Counted from the first letter of the stretch, positions 1 through 32,300 are shown. The stretch is DNA of 64,000 bases from Dromiciops gliroides (GCF_019393635.1 NC_057862.1:410110169-410174168); one strand, 5' to 3'. Notes: a model not told the origin generated them from the sequence alone. Translations and numbers: made by a program.

Positions 1-442
1 AGAGATAATAATTGTATTTGCGTTACATACATAGCTATTTTAATGTTTACTCTCTTTTCAGATGAATATTCCTATAACATTCTTTACCACCTGTTATTTT
101 GTATGACTGTTAAATAAATGGCATGATTATTTCAGAAAGAAAATAGCTTTAATCATTCTACATAGATGAGGATGAGAGCTCTTGTTATCAGGAGTGCTAT
201 ATTTTTCAGGGTTGGATTTCTTTAAACCCAGTTGGATTTGGGCCACAGTCCTTGAAACTATGCCAAATTTCTTGACTTGGAGATTAGAACTGTGGTCTCA
301 ATCTAGTTGGGTGAATTATATATGGATATCCATTACATGAAAGGAGTAGATAATTGAGAATGGACTACATCAGTGAGGGAGTTTTCCTTTCACCTCCATT
401 TCGTTGTGGCTAGAGAGACTTTCACTAAGAGTAAAAGCTATG

Positions 443-665
443 AGGGGACAGCTAGGTGGCGCAGTAGATAAAGCACTGGCCCTGGATTCAGGAAGACCTG
501 AGTTTAAATCCGGCCTCAGAAAATAAATGAATGAATGAATGAATGAATGAATGAATGAATGAATGAATGAATGAATGAATGAATCCGGCCTCAGACACTT
601 GACACTTACTAGCTGTATGACTCTGGGCAAGTCACTTAACCCGCAATGCCCCATAAAAAAAAAAG
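443..665 (+). repeat. Marsupial poly(A) SINE with internal (AATG)n expansion
   Basis: Starts GGGGACAGCTAGGTGGCG and ends in an A-run. The body is split by a tetranucleotide array at about 521-583, and the 14 bases AATCCGGCCTCAGA occur on both sides of it. Confidence 0.9.
521..583. repeat. (AATG)n microsatellite
   Basis: About 15 units of AATG inside the SINE, starting from an AAATAAATG seed. Confidence 0.95.
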
Positions 666-787
666 CAAAAGCTATGAAATCTTGGTTACTATTTCTTTTG
701 TGGGTAAATTAAATTGATTTCAGGGGGAGGGTTGAAAAGTAAGGTCTGACCATTTTGTTCTATATTTGATATTTAGGGTTTTTTATT

Positions 788-902
788 TTTTTGGTTGGAC
801 AATGAGCGTTAAGTGACTTGCCCAGAGTCACACAGCTAGTAAGTGTCAAGTGTCTGAGGCTGGATTTGAACTCAGGTCCTCCTGAATCCAGGGCCAGTGC
901 TT
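788..902 (-). repeat. Marsupial poly(A) SINE, head truncated
   Basis: Reverse copy from the T-run through the tRNA-related body, stopping before the GGGGCAGCTAGG head. Confidence 0.85.
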
Positions 903-1357
903 TACATTTGGTTTTGTAGCATTTTAATCATTTCATCAATAAGTGGACCTGCACTTCAGACCTCTATCTGGTATATACAGAGTACTATAATAGGCACTAT
1001 GGGGACTATCAAGTATATAGGAAGTTGGCCCTTTCTTCAAAGAACTTAAAGTCTAGCTCTAGGCAAACTGACAGATTTGCATAAAAATTTACCTGGTCTG
1101 TGATGCATCAGTTTTCTTAAGGCTTATTCTCTTAAAGTGATATCCATTAGCATAAATCACTTTCTGGTGGGGGGGGGGCGACAAAGAAATCACCATTTGA
1201 GTGCCTACACTGCTACTATATTATCCTTACTTCTTCTTCCCCTTGAAATACAAGAGGCAAATGATTTTAAAACCAGTTTTTCTAATTATTTGCCAGAGTT
1301 TGCATGTAAGTAAAGGAAGAAAAAATGAGCAAGGGGAGAGGTTGGTTCCATTTTTAG

Positions 1358-20877
<19,520 letters not shown>

Positions 20878-21697
20878 AGAGAAGAAACACAGACACACTG
20901 TACTTTTTTTTCATTTACATACAGTATGTTTTTTTATTATGCTAGATTATTTCCCTCCCCATAGATTGTGCCTTTCAGAAATGCCAAGTTAGGTTATCTT
21001 TCTCTTATCTGTGATATATTTTATTCAGCACCTCCAGACACTCACCTTCAGGACCTTAACAAATTAATTCAATTCACAGGTATTCAAGTTGGGTCATCAA
21101 ATGTCTGTCTGATCATCAGAAATAGCATGATTGAATTGTTTTTTCTTTTTAAAAAAATTCCTCTTATCTTCAAGTCTCTTCTTTCAGCTATTAATCTTTT
21201 CCTTTTCTGTTTTTCTTCACTGTTTGTTGTTGTTTCTGTAATTTTATTCAGTCCTTAGGGATTACTAACCAGGAAGTGGCTAGTGCTGTCTGTCTTTGTA
21301 TTCTATAGTTCATCTTGATTTTTACAAGAGATTTGATTTGGGGGTGGGAGGGTTATTGTACGTTGAATTCAGCTTGAGCTTTTCTTTAAATGCAAGACAA
21401 GGCTATGTGTAATATTTCCCCTAAAACTAGAGTATATTAATGCATGTTTGAGAGTTTAAAAGCACCATGGTTAAAACCAGAAGTTTATATTTTGCATTTT
21501 TGGACATCCACTAGGGGCCTATACTCTTCACTGGGCATATTTATCAAGGAAATTTTGTTCTAAGTCGTATAAAAATAGAAATTGTGATCTATATAGTTTA
21601 TGTATAACCTTCATTATTGTAAATTTAGGGGAAAATGCATTACACAAGTATCATGATTTTGCACCAGTGAAACAATAAAATTGCTATAACAATTTAA
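20878..21697 (+). other. VPS35: VPS35 3' UTR
   Basis: AT-rich non-coding sequence from the stop codon to the poly(A) signal, about 0.8 kb, free of the SINEs that crowd the flanks. That absence supports it being transcribed and constrained. The short open frame at 20968-21258 inside it has no recognisable product. Confidence 0.75.
21674..21679 (+). terminator. VPS35: VPS35 poly(A) signal AATAAA
   Basis: A canonical AATAAA lies about 800 bases after the stop and is followed by a GU/U-rich stretch (GTGTTTGTCTTTTTCC), the usual downstream element. Cleavage is expected near 21690-21700. Confidence 0.8.
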
Positions 21698-21910
21698 AGT
21701 GTTTGTCTTTTTCCTTTTGTATTTTTTTACTTGAAGAAAAACTATTAACATCCCTAATATAGTTGAGAAAGTGGCTTAAGGGTACTTATACACTTATCTG
21801 GTTCTTAAATAGCAGTCTTGGCAAACCATTGAAATATAATTCCAGCCTTATGCTACTTTACAAATAGATATTATAGCCAGCTGTGAACTAAAATGTAGGG
21901 TCTAATGCAT

Positions 21911-22053
21911 TTTTTTTAAGTGAGGCAATTGGGGTTAAGTGACTTGCCCAGGGTCACACAGCTAGTAAGTGTTCAGTGTCTGAGGCCAGATTTGAACCCA
22001 GGTAATCCTGACTCCAGGGCCAGTGCTCTATCCACTGTGCCACCTAGCTGCCC
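21911..22053 (-). repeat. Marsupial poly(A) SINE
   Basis: A full reverse copy just downstream of VPS35, with target duplication TCTAATGCATTTTTTT. Confidence 0.95.
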
Positions 22054-22982
22054 TCTAATGCATTTTTTTTAACTGTTAAATCTTGAAAGAACAATCAGAT
22101 GTCATCCCAAGATTAGCAACATTTAAAAATCTCATCAATTGCCATTTTAACCTTCCTCAAACCCACCTGAGTGAGCCTTTAGTGTTTGAAAGATTTACCT
22201 TAACTAGATTTGCTATGGAAGATATCTGTTTGAGTATGGATTAGGTATAACATGCATTTTTTTTATTCATGGAAATTTATCTAGAAGAATAGGAAGATGG
22301 CTTGGTAAGGTAGTGAATGGCTTTGGTGATTCAGAGAGTGAGTTGGGGCTGGAACATACAATGAATTATAAGGTACCTCGGAGGTCATCTAGTGCAACCC
22401 ATAACTGAAGCAAAAATGATGGGAGCATAGTGTGGTACATGTAAGATGAGATGAAAGATTTGGCCAAATCTTCCTTCCCCAATATTCTAAACTTGAATAT
22501 TTATGGATAATTCAAATGAGTCATCATAATTTATTCATAGTACCTTAAGTAAATCCTTTTGCTTATTTTTACTCAGGAGTCTAATTTTTTACCAGCATCA
22601 TTCTTCTGCATTTGTGAGGTAGCTGGGGCAGTGGGAAATCACTGTTGAGGTTCACAAATGACCTAAAATTCTGGAGATCATACATACTCAAAGGTAGTCT
22701 TCTGGAAAGTGGTTTGACCAGATGGCCGTGTCTCAGTTTAGGACGCCATGACTACAGTAAGTCCATGCAAAGTTCTCTGACAGCTTTAAAAAAGTTTATA
22801 ACTGCATAAAGGAGGTATTGATATCCATCTGCTTTACCAATAAAGGACATTTTCCAGAAAAACCTGTAATTGCCCCAGCTTTATCACTTAACTAGCTCTG
22901 TATAAATAATAACTTTCTTGATGTCTCTGGGTCTCAATTCCCTCTTCTATATAATGAGGAGGGTTAGACCTTGATTATTTCT
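22054..22982. other. Spacer between VPS35 and next repeats
   Basis: No gene seen. A MIR-like trace (AAGGTACCTCGGAGGTCATC) lies near 22370; the rest is unidentified. Confidence 0.4.
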
Positions 22983-23136
22983 CTCTTTTTTTTTTTTTTT
23001 TGTGAGGCAATTGGGGTTAAGCGACTTGCCCAGGGTCACAAAGCTAGTAAGTGTCAAGTGTCTGAGGCCGGATTTGAACTCAAGTACTCCTGACTCCAGG
23101 GCCACTGCTCTATCTACTGCACCATCTAGCTGCCCC
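22983..23136 (-). repeat. Marsupial poly(A) SINE
   Basis: A full reverse copy with a 17-base target duplication, AGACCTTGATTATTTCT. Confidence 0.96.
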
Positions 23137-23784
23137 CAGACCTTGATTATTTCTAAACTTTCTTCTAGCTCTAAATCCTTGGGCCTAAACCTGCATGATA
23201 GTGAAGAATGAAATTAATCTTATCAGAGGCTCCTAGGTAAGGATTGACATGTGCAAAGTCTTTTGTTTGAAGAATTATTCTGTTTTACAAATAAGATAAG
23301 GGTCCTTGACTTCCTGCTTAAAAAAAAAAACAAAACACAAAAACAGCTATCCACCCACTCCTGAGTTGCAAACTGTCCAAGTTCTGGGAAGGTTGTTGGA
23401 TTCTGAACTGAATTGTCTTTCATTTAAGGCCAATTAAGGATATCAAAAGTTGGCTGCTTCATTTTCAGTGAAATTCTATCTGATTATACCCTGTGGAAAA
23501 GCCCTCTTAGCTAATTTTTTTTTTATTTGCAGTGTGGTTGTGAGAGTTAAATACAGTAAGCTCTTGAATTCATGCACTAGGAGTATTAAGTATTGACTCA
23601 TTTTCCTCAAAAGGTGGCATTTTATCAACTACTTGAAGGATCTCTTAAGTGTTTGGGGACTTTATGTTAATCTATGGCACTGTGATCCTATTTTCTTTTA
23701 TGCTTGATGTAAGTATTTAATAAAAATTCAGAATTATGAATTCTATATTATTTTTGGATTGTGGCATTATTTGCCAGGTATATC

Positions 23785-24260
23785 AGAAAGAGCATTAGAC
23801 TTGGCATCAAGAGACTCAGGTTCACATTCTGACTCTTACTCTATGTGTGACTATAGTGGGCCTTGGGTCAGTGCTAAGCAGCAAACATGCCTCAAGGGTA
23901 CAAAGAAACTAGGCACAATACAAATCGATTACAGGAAGCCAGATACGCATATTGTTTAGAACTAGGAGGTGGAGATGACCCAGGAGCTCAGGAATGTAAA
24001 CACAACTGTTTGAAAAAGCTGTAATTTTCCATTTTCAAGTCTCCTCCACCTACCCCCTATGAAGGCATTGTCTTATGGCTTGGAGAGGATGAGGTCTTAA
24101 ATTTCTCTTCCAGACCACATCCTTTTGCACCAAATAAAACCTTATGCTATCTCTGAAATGTGTGCCTATCTAATTCTTTAACTGAGGCTATCCAAGAACC
24201 AGCCCTCCTGTGACATGACTTTGGAAAAACTACTTCTCTTAACCTCTTATGAGGATAATG
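23785..24260 (+). repeat. MIR split by a ~357-bp insertion
   Basis: The MIR head (AGAGCATTAGACTTGGCATC) runs to TGTGAC at 23846-23851 and resumes after a second TGTGAC at 24209-24214 with ATGACTTTGG and CTACTTCTCTTAACCTCTTA. The insert (23852-24208) has AATAAA near 24135, but its ends do not show a recognisable family. Confidence 0.6.
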
Positions 24261-24451
24261 TTTGTACTACTTCCCTCAAGTCATGGGAAAAGTACTTTGT
24301 AAACTTTAAAGAACTATATAAAGGTGAATTTTTTTGTGCTGTTTAAAAATTCACTTGGTTTGCACTATAAATAGGTTTAAAGTGTGTGTATGGAATTGGA
24401 ATGAGAATAATTTGATGACATAAGTGGAAAAGAGCTAAAATTCTCTAGAAC

Positions 24452-24606
24452 AGTGGTTCTCAAACTTTGAGGACCATTTGAATGAGCACGAAGCACCCTT
24501 TTGGACTACTCATATCAAACAAAATTTTAACAATGGAAGAATGGTGCTGCTTGCGATGATGAAGCTACCAGTGTGACTTCAGATAACTAATGTTGAGAAT
24601 CATTGG
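24452..24606. mobile_element. hAT (Charlie-like) MITE
   Basis: CAGTGGTTCTCAAACTTTG at the left and GTTGAGAATCATTGG at the right form imperfect terminal inverted repeats about 155 bases apart. Confidence 0.6.
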
Positions 24607-24796
24607 TTATCTATAGGAAAAATTATGTCTAATTCATACCAGACAGGTTAGAATTTGGCTCACTCTTGCAAAAGATATTCATAGAAGGAGATTTTGTTTT
24701 GTCTTTTTACTACTTATTCATTCCAGTATTTATATTTCATGGCTAGAAATTACCTCTAGCTAGTCTTTCAGCTTATGGTTTAAATTGAATTCACTT

Positions 24797-24972
24797 GAGG
24801 GCAGCTAGGTGGTGCAGTGGATAGAGCACCAGCCCTGGATTCAAGAGGACTTGAGTTCAAATCCGGCCTCAGACACTTGACACTTACTAGCTGTGTGACC
24901 CTGGGCAAGTCACTTAACCCTCATTGCCCTGCAAAATAATTAAATAATTAAATAAATAATGCTTCAGCATTC
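24797..24972 (+). repeat. Marsupial poly(A) SINE
   Basis: A forward copy with an AATAATTAAATAATTAAAT tail and target duplication TAAATTGAATTCACTT. Confidence 0.96.
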
Positions 24973-25099
24973 TAAATTGAATTCACTTATCTTCTCTCCT
25001 TGCAAGAGATGATAATTGCATTCAAGGAAGCTGTGTTTTGTTTTGACTTGATGATTGTTAAATATGATTTCTTATATTTGAGTTTTTAAAAGTAGTACT

Positions 25100-25105
25100 T
25101 TTATT
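25100..25105 (-). terminator. Candidate poly(A) signal of HRH3-like gene
   Basis: TTTATT on the + strand reads AATAAA on the gene's strand, about 400 bases after the stop. It is the first such hexamer downstream in this orientation that I found. Its use is inferred only. Confidence 0.4.
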
Positions 25106-25511
25106 TATCCATATTTTATAAATATGCATCGGTTTGAACTAAGCCTCATAGAATATAGTACTATACAAGCATCTGATGAATATTCACATTGTACAAATAA
25201 AAAGAACATATGGTACACTTATTACTTAAGAAAAAAATTAATTTTTCTGTATAAATATAGTCAAATGAACTCAAACTCCAATCATTTTTAAATCTCATGA
25301 AAGTCTTTCCTAAAGAAATAAATTTTAAAATGATTTTTCCCTCCTGGGTAACTCATCCCCCTCCCAGATAGAATGTTAAACTTGGAGTAATACTTGCAGT
25401 ATTTTTCATTTGATGCTTTCACTTTTTGGTAGTCACCAAGTGGACTCCATGAACCCCACTTTGCAGACAAATGAAGGGTTTTGTTGATCCTAGCCACAGA
25501 CATCCTTTTCT

Positions 25512-26381
25512 TCACCTAAAAATATGTGGGTGAATTTTGGCTTTGCCAGGACATAGCAGCTTGATGAAAGCCTTCCGAAAGCTCATGTGACAGAGTGGGT
25601 ATAAAGCAGGATTGATGGCTGAATTTAGCCAAAGTAGCCAAAAAGAGAACTCATAGAAAAAATGCTGGACACATGTCCCGTGACACATAGCTCTGATGAT
25701 CATGAGCAGCGTATAAGGTGCCCAGCACAGCCCAAATACACACACGATGATGGCCAGAGATTTAGCCACTCTCTTGTCCCGAGAGAGACGGAGGCGGTTT
25801 GCCATTGTACTGGCAATGTCCGGGTGCCTTGTGGTATTGCAAATATTTTCTGTGGCTTCATAGACTTGGCCTGGTTTGGTTTTCATTTCAATTTGCAATG
25901 GAGGCAGATCTTGTTCACCCTGGATGTCCAAGGAGGAGGGGCTATCATTCTTGGGACCTAGGGGCCCACTGGGGAAGAGGCCATGGTCTTTCTTCTTGTT
26001 CCTGTTCCACTCAGCTGGCTTAACAAAAAATATGACATGTCCCTTTCTTTTCTCCAGGAAGTTCATTTCACTATTCTCTCGACTAGAGTCCAGATTGTCA
26101 ATTCTCAGGAGCGTGCGCTTTCTGATGCTGACATAGATGCTCAGGTTAAAGTAGGAGACACTGATGAAGGGAGTGAAGAATTCAATGGTGGAAGCAATCA
26201 TCAAGAAATACCAATTGTAGTAGAACTCAGCATAACACTCTCCTCGGGGCAGGATGCTTTTTCTGGCAATGTACTCCCAGCAGATGATGGCAGGACCATA
26301 AAGGAGGAAAGCTGCTAACCACACTATGACCATCTTGAAGATAGCATTTCTGGTCATTCCTTTTTGAGCCCTGTAAGTCAC
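25512..26381 (-). CDS. HRH3-like exon 3: TM4 to C-terminus
   Basis: Begins [12 protein letters not shown] after acceptor TCTCTGTAG. TM4 is [18 protein letters not shown]. The block [12 protein letters not shown] and [19 protein letters not shown] is close to H3. The intracellular loop 3 (about residues 230-340) is Lys/Ser/Pro-rich and unlike HRH3. TM6 starts after [18 protein letters not shown]7 has [13 protein letters not shown], and the protein ends KIHPHIFR with TGA at 25514-25512. Confidence 0.94.
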   Translation of the reverse strand: MTYRAQKGMTRNAIFKMVIVWLAAFLLYGPAIICWEYIARKSILPRGECYAEFYYNWYFLMIASTIEFFTPFISVSYFNLSIYVSIRKRTLLRIDNLDSSRENSEMNFLEKRKGHVIFFVKPAEWNRNKKKDHGLFPSGPLGPKNDSPSSLDIQGEQDLPPLQIEMKTKPGQVYEATENICNTTRHPDIASTMANRLRLSRDKRVAKSLAIIVCVFGLCWAPYTLLMIIRAMCHGTCVQHFFYEFSFWLLWLNSAINPALYPLCHMSFRKAFIKLLCPGKAKIHPHIFR

Positions 26382-29300
26382 CTACAGAGAAGAAAAATCA
26401 ACGCAAAGGTGAAAAGGGGAAAGTCCAGAAACAGGATGCAGTTTCATTGGTTCATCTGAGGTTGATTAATCAACTGTTCTAACACCTGATAAATGACCAT
26501 CGATAAGTCACTTTATATCTCAGGACCTCAGTCACCTCATCAGCCAAATGAGGAGACTACCACTTGTCTACCTCATAGGAGTGTCATGAAGAAAGTACTT
26601 CTTTTTATTCAGCTAACATTAGGCACCTGCTGTATGCAGAGCACTGTACATGACACTTGTCTGGTGGGAAGATATGACAAGAAACAAATACTTATAATAT
26701 TTAATATTGTAGCTGAAATTTTTAGAGAAGTATAAAGTCGAAAATAAGAACCCCTACCTGGGGTTGATGGGGGAGATCATTCCCAAATCTTTAACACTAG
26801 AAAGGGAGAAGTTATTGTGAGACAATGTCTCCCTCTGCTGGTGCTTATTAAAGACAATAACACACAAAATACATTTGAATATTTAGTGTGAGAAGAACTG
26901 AACATGAAGTTCATAGAAGGAAGAAATCACATGACTTGGGGAAAGAAATCAGGTGAGGCTTTATGGAGAAGGTGGCACTTGAACTGTCTTGCATTAGAGA
27001 TGACTTGAACAGATATCCCAGAGGCAATAGAAAGTCACTTAATAAGTTCCAGTGACTTCTTATTGCCTCCAGGAGCAAATACAAAATGCTGTTTGGGAAG
27101 GGGTGTATTTGGAAATGAAGATGATATGATATAATATATATATGTATTTTTTTTCCTTAGAAGATGCATAGAAGATGGATGCAGGAGCAAGTAGCAAATA
27201 CAAATGTGTTCCCTGATCCTGTAAGAATAGTGTTCATAGTGCTGAAGCTCAGAATGAACTGAAGCTAGTGAAGATTGCTAAGGACAACAAAATGGTTTTT
27301 GTTTCTCTGTTAATTTGGGAGGAGAATAAGGCTAAGCATTTAGCATGGTGCTTGGCACATAAGAGTTGCTTTATAAATGCTTGTTAATTAAAAAAAGGAT
27401 AGTACTATTCAGGATGGATGAGATGATGATAATGGAAGGAAGGGAGAACCATTCAGTTAATTGGCTTGTGTTTTCTATACCCTTTGAATTAGAACAAAAA
27501 TAGCTAATAGGGAGTTTAAACTCAAATAAGTAAAGAGAAATAGGACCTAGCAGCTTTTGATGAGATCAAGTCACCAAGCCCAGTTGAATTACATTCTAGA
27601 GACCTGAAAACAAACAAAAAATGGGTAAATATGATTGCTGAGCCACCATCAATTATGTTTGATTATTATGAAGAACAAAAGTATATTACAAAAATGAAAA
27701 AAAAAAGCAAATACCCTGATTTTCCAAACAAGACCATGTTCTAGTTCAGTCATTTCAGTCATGTCTGACTCTTTGATGACCGCATTTGGGGTTTTCTAGG
27801 CAAAGATACTGGAGTAGTTTGCCATTTCCTTCTCCAGCTCATGAGGCAAACAAGGTTAAGTTACTAGCCCTTGCTAAGTGACTTATAGCTAGTGTCTGAG
27901 GTCAGATTTGAACTCAGGGAGAAGAGTCAACCTGACTCCAGGCCCATTCTACACAGTGGGCTACCTACATGCCCTGGAGGCCAGAGGCCTGCAAAGTGCA
28001 GACCAGTGAGCTTGACATCTGTCATTGCCAAAATGTTAGATTATTAAAGGGAAAGTTAATGAATGTCTAGAAAAGGAAATCAGAAACACAGAGTCAATAT
28101 AGCTTCTTCAAGAGTAGAGCATGCTAGACTAACTCTCTTTACTTCTTTTGGATAGGGTTTACGGAACTGATAGACCAGGAGACTGATATAGGTATCATTT
28201 ATATACATTTAGTAAATCATTTGACAAAATCATGCTTTTCTTGTGGGAAAGATAAAGATATGCAATATAGTCATCATAGGCATTTTTAAGTCTCTACTCT
28301 GTTCCACAGTTTTAGGGCACAGGGGATACAAAGACACAAACAACAATCCCTAACCTCAAGGAACTTACATTCTAATGGAGGAGACAAATATATATTTAAA
28401 TATATTAAGTATATCTAGAATAAACAGAGTAAATATAAATACAAGGTAGTTAGGGAAGGAAGGCACAAGCAATTAGAGAGATCAAGAAAGAGTCATGAAG
28501 AAGGTATTGCTTGATCTTTGTCTTCAAAGAAGAGGATTCTGTAAAATCTGATGTGGGAGTATATTCCAGATTTGGGGGACAGTTGATGCAAAAGAATGGA
28601 GATGGAAGATGGAGTCCTACTTGACATGGTCAACTTGGCTGGATAATAGAGTGCAGGAAGAGTAGTAATATGCAATCAATCTGAATAACATGTAATAAAT
28701 ACAATATACAATGAATCTGAAAAGACAGATTGGGACAGGTTAAGGACTTAAGGCTAAAGGCTAAAGAAAAGAATTTAAATTTTTGTCTTGGAAGCGATGA
28801 GGAATCAGTGGATTTTGAATAGGGGAGTGATAGTCATATCTATACCTGAGGAAAATCATTATGGCAGAAGTATGGAAGATGGACTGGAGTAGGGAGAGAT
28901 GTTAGGGAGGAAGATCAATTAGGAGGTCATGACAATAGTCCAGTCAAAAAGTAATAAGAGCCTGAACCAAGGTGGTGGCGGTTTGAGTCAAGAAGAGTCA
29001 AACATGAGATATGTTGTGGAGGTAGAAGTGGCAAGATTTTGCAAATTATTGGATATTTGGGTTGAAAGAGGGTTAGGAGTTGAGGTTACTACTAAGGTAC
29101 ACATGTGGGGATTGGAAGAATGATGTTGTCCTTGACAGAAACAGGGAAGTTTGTAAGAGGGTTGGGTTTATGGGGGAAAGAAAATGAGCTCTGTTTTGCA
29201 CATATTGAATATGAGATATCTTTGGGACATCCAGTCCAATAGGGTTGGTTGGATATTCAGATTTGTCTCCCATCTACATAGAGATAATCAACTATGGGAG

Positions 29301-32300
29301 ATAATAACATCAATGAGAGAGAACGTAGGACAGACTCTTAACACTCATAATGTGGCATGATTTGGTTGATGAGCCAGCAAAGGAGACTGAGGGAAAGTCA
29401 AATAAAGGGTTACCAGGAGAAAGTAATGTCATGAAAATTCAGAGGAGAGAATATCCAGGAAAAGAACAAGGTCAGAGAGATCCAGAAGGATGAGGGCTTT
29501 TGAAAAACCATCATATTGGGTGATTAAGAGGTTTCATTGGCTAACCTATTGACTCATTGGTAACTTTGGAGAAGAGCAATTTCAGTTGAGTGATGAGATC
29601 AAATGCCAGATTACAAAAGACTGAGGAGCCAGAGGAAAGGAAGCAGAGACAATGAGCACACACATTTTCTAGGATCTTGGCTGACAAAGAAAAGAGGAAT
29701 ATAAAACAGTATTTTGGGATGTTAGAATCTAAGGAAGGTTTTTTTAAGGATGGGGAGACAGGTATGTTTTTATGGTAGTAGGGAAGGAACCAGTAGCTAG
29801 GGAGTGGATGAAGATTTAAAAGAAGGGGAGGATGATCAAGGAGTCAATCTGTTGAAAAAGATGGAAAGGTATAAGGTAAAAGGCACATTTAGAGAGGGGT
29901 TGGCCTTGGCAAGGAGAAGATTTAGATCATTATATGACACTGGGGGAAGGGAAGAAAAAATAAGGATTCCAAAATGAAAAGAAGGGAAGAAGGCCCTCAT
30001 GGCGAATGGCTTCGATCTTCTCAATAAAGTAAGATATACAGTCTTTAGGTGAAAGGGAGTGGGGAAGAGGAAGGAAGCTTGAAGACAGGAAATGGACCCA
30101 AATTGTAGTTATCAGTGGTTTGATGTCAACTTGGAGGATCTCTTATTAGAGTTCCCAACGATCTTGGTTCTGGGCAGTTTGACATTTTGATCAATGACTT
30201 GTATAAAGCTATAGATAGGTATAATCCAACCCAAACATCATTTATTAAGCACCAGTTATGTGCAAGGCAATGCTTTCAAGTCTGCAGATGATGCAATACT
30301 AGGAGGAATAACTAACCCTTGGGACAATCTGGATCCAAAAAAAATCTTAGGCTGGAACATTGGCTCAGTCTAATAAGGTGAAACTCAATAGGCATAAATA
30401 TAATGTCTTACACTTAGGTTAAAAAAAATCAACTCCATAAGTATAAGATTGGGGGACCACACCTAGAAAGCAATTGGTTTGAAAAAAGATACAGAAGTTG
30501 TAGTAGAATGCTAGCCATATCAGTGAACTCTGAGCTACGGAAGCCTAAAAAAAAAAGGGCATCTTAGAGGCCAAATTAAGGGAGGCATAGAATCCAAGAT
30601 GAGGGAGGTGATACTATACTCTGCTAAGGTTAGACCACATTTGGAGTACTGTGTTCAATTCTGGGTGTCACACTTTAGGACATTTACAAACCGAAGAGTA
30701 TCCAAAGGACAGCCACTGGTATGGTGAAGGGCCTCCAGATCATGCCATACAGCAATGGTGTCCAACTCAAATAGAAGCAGAGACCATTATACTACATATA
30801 AGGAACCCTGCAGGCCACATTTTTTACTTAGAAAACCACACATTAACGTTATCTGTATTCTATTGTATTTGTATGTATTTTGTCCGATGCCTTTCGATTA
30901 TATATATATATATTTTTTTGTGAGGCAATTGGGGTTAAGTGACTTGCCCAGGGTCACACAGCTAGTAAGTGTTAAGTGTCTGAGGCCGGATTTGAACCCA
31001 GGTACTCCTGACTTCAGGGCCAGTGCTCTATCCACTGCGCCACCTAGCTGCCCCTTTCGATTATATTTTAATCTGTTTTGGAAGCACTCAGGAGTGTCTC
31101 AGGCTGTGTTTGACACCTCTGCCATAGAAGGCTGAATGGAGGAACTGTGGACATTAAGCCTGGAGGAGAGAAGCTTTAAGGAGGAACATACTAGCTGTCA
31201 AAGTATTTGAAGGGTTGTCAGATAGAAGAGGCTGAAGATTTGGTCCCAGTGGGAAGAACTAGGAATAATAGGTTAAAGTTACAGGAGGCACCTTTAGGCT
31301 CCCTGAAAAGAAGCACTTCAAGGCAGCTGGGTGGCTCCACAGTGCACAGAGTGTCAAAAAGACTCATCTTCCTGAGTTCATATTAGGCTAGACACTAGCT
31401 GTGTGACCCTGGAAAAGTCTCTTAACCCTGTTTGCCTCAGTTTCCCCATATGTAAAATGTTCTGGAGAAGGAAATGGCAAACCACTCCAGTAAATTTGCA
31501 AAGTAAACCCCAAATGAGGTCATGAAGAATCAGATACAAGTAAAAAACAACTGAACAACAATAAAAGTTGCAGAAAAGTTGAATGGGCCTTAGGAACTGG
31601 TGGGTTCTCCTGCCTAGAGATCTTCAAGCAAACTATGTCCACTTCATAGAAACCCTCTCTTCCTTCAAGCACTACTTTCCACATGAAGCTTTTCCAACCA
31701 GTACAAGGTAACTTGCATTTAATTATTCTGTATATGTTTTGTTTATTACTTTGTGTTGTATATATTTTTACATATACTTGTCACTCCCCCAAACCCCCAT
31801 TAGGATGTAAGCTCTAGAGAGCAGGGATTGTTTCATTCTCTATACTTGTGTCCCCAGTCCTAGCAAGGTGACCAGCACTTAGAGGCTTAATATATATTTG
31901 TTGAGTGATTTATTGGATAATTGCTTGTCTAGTATGTTTTAGAGTTGATTCTTATTCAGATGGGCTGCACGACATGGTCTCTGACTTCCCTTCCAACTCT
32001 GTGATAATGAGAGAGAATGTAGATGGCCGAATGTGGCTCATTCTCATTACTGGGGAAAGGATTCAGAATCCATCCCCTGCTTAATGTACCCATCCCCACA
32101 ATCAGCAAAGCACTGCCCTGAATTTTGATTTATCAGTATCTGTAATTTAAATATATTTTAATTTTCCTGTCTGCTAGTGTAACAGCAATACTGTGCCTAT
32201 TGAGAGTATGAAGTCCTTCCCTCTGTAAATGCAAAAATGTCTGAAAGAATTCTGCTGCTCCGTCTTTCAGTCAGGAAGAAAAGTATGAACATGGTGAAAG

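Larger units (their letters stand above)
27500..31310 (+). mobile_element. CR1/L3-type LINE fossil, repeatedly interrupted
   Basis: Degraded reverse-transcriptase coding blocks read in order on the + strand: [13 protein letters not shown] near 27570, [12 protein letters not shown] near 28010, SRACQTNSLYFF near 28115, [12 protein letters not shown] near 30190 and SADDAILGG near 30285. They are followed by GGAGTACTGTGTTCAATTCT near 30640, the CR1 3' part. Insertions are a MAR1 SINE (27741), an L2-type LINE on the other strand (28290-30120) and a poly(A) SINE (30914). It lies in HRH3-like intron 2. Confidence 0.7.

Noticed and set aside
25662-26318. Several + strand frames of 70-110 codons opposite the receptor's third exon
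   Set aside because: Antisense shadows of a constrained coding exon.
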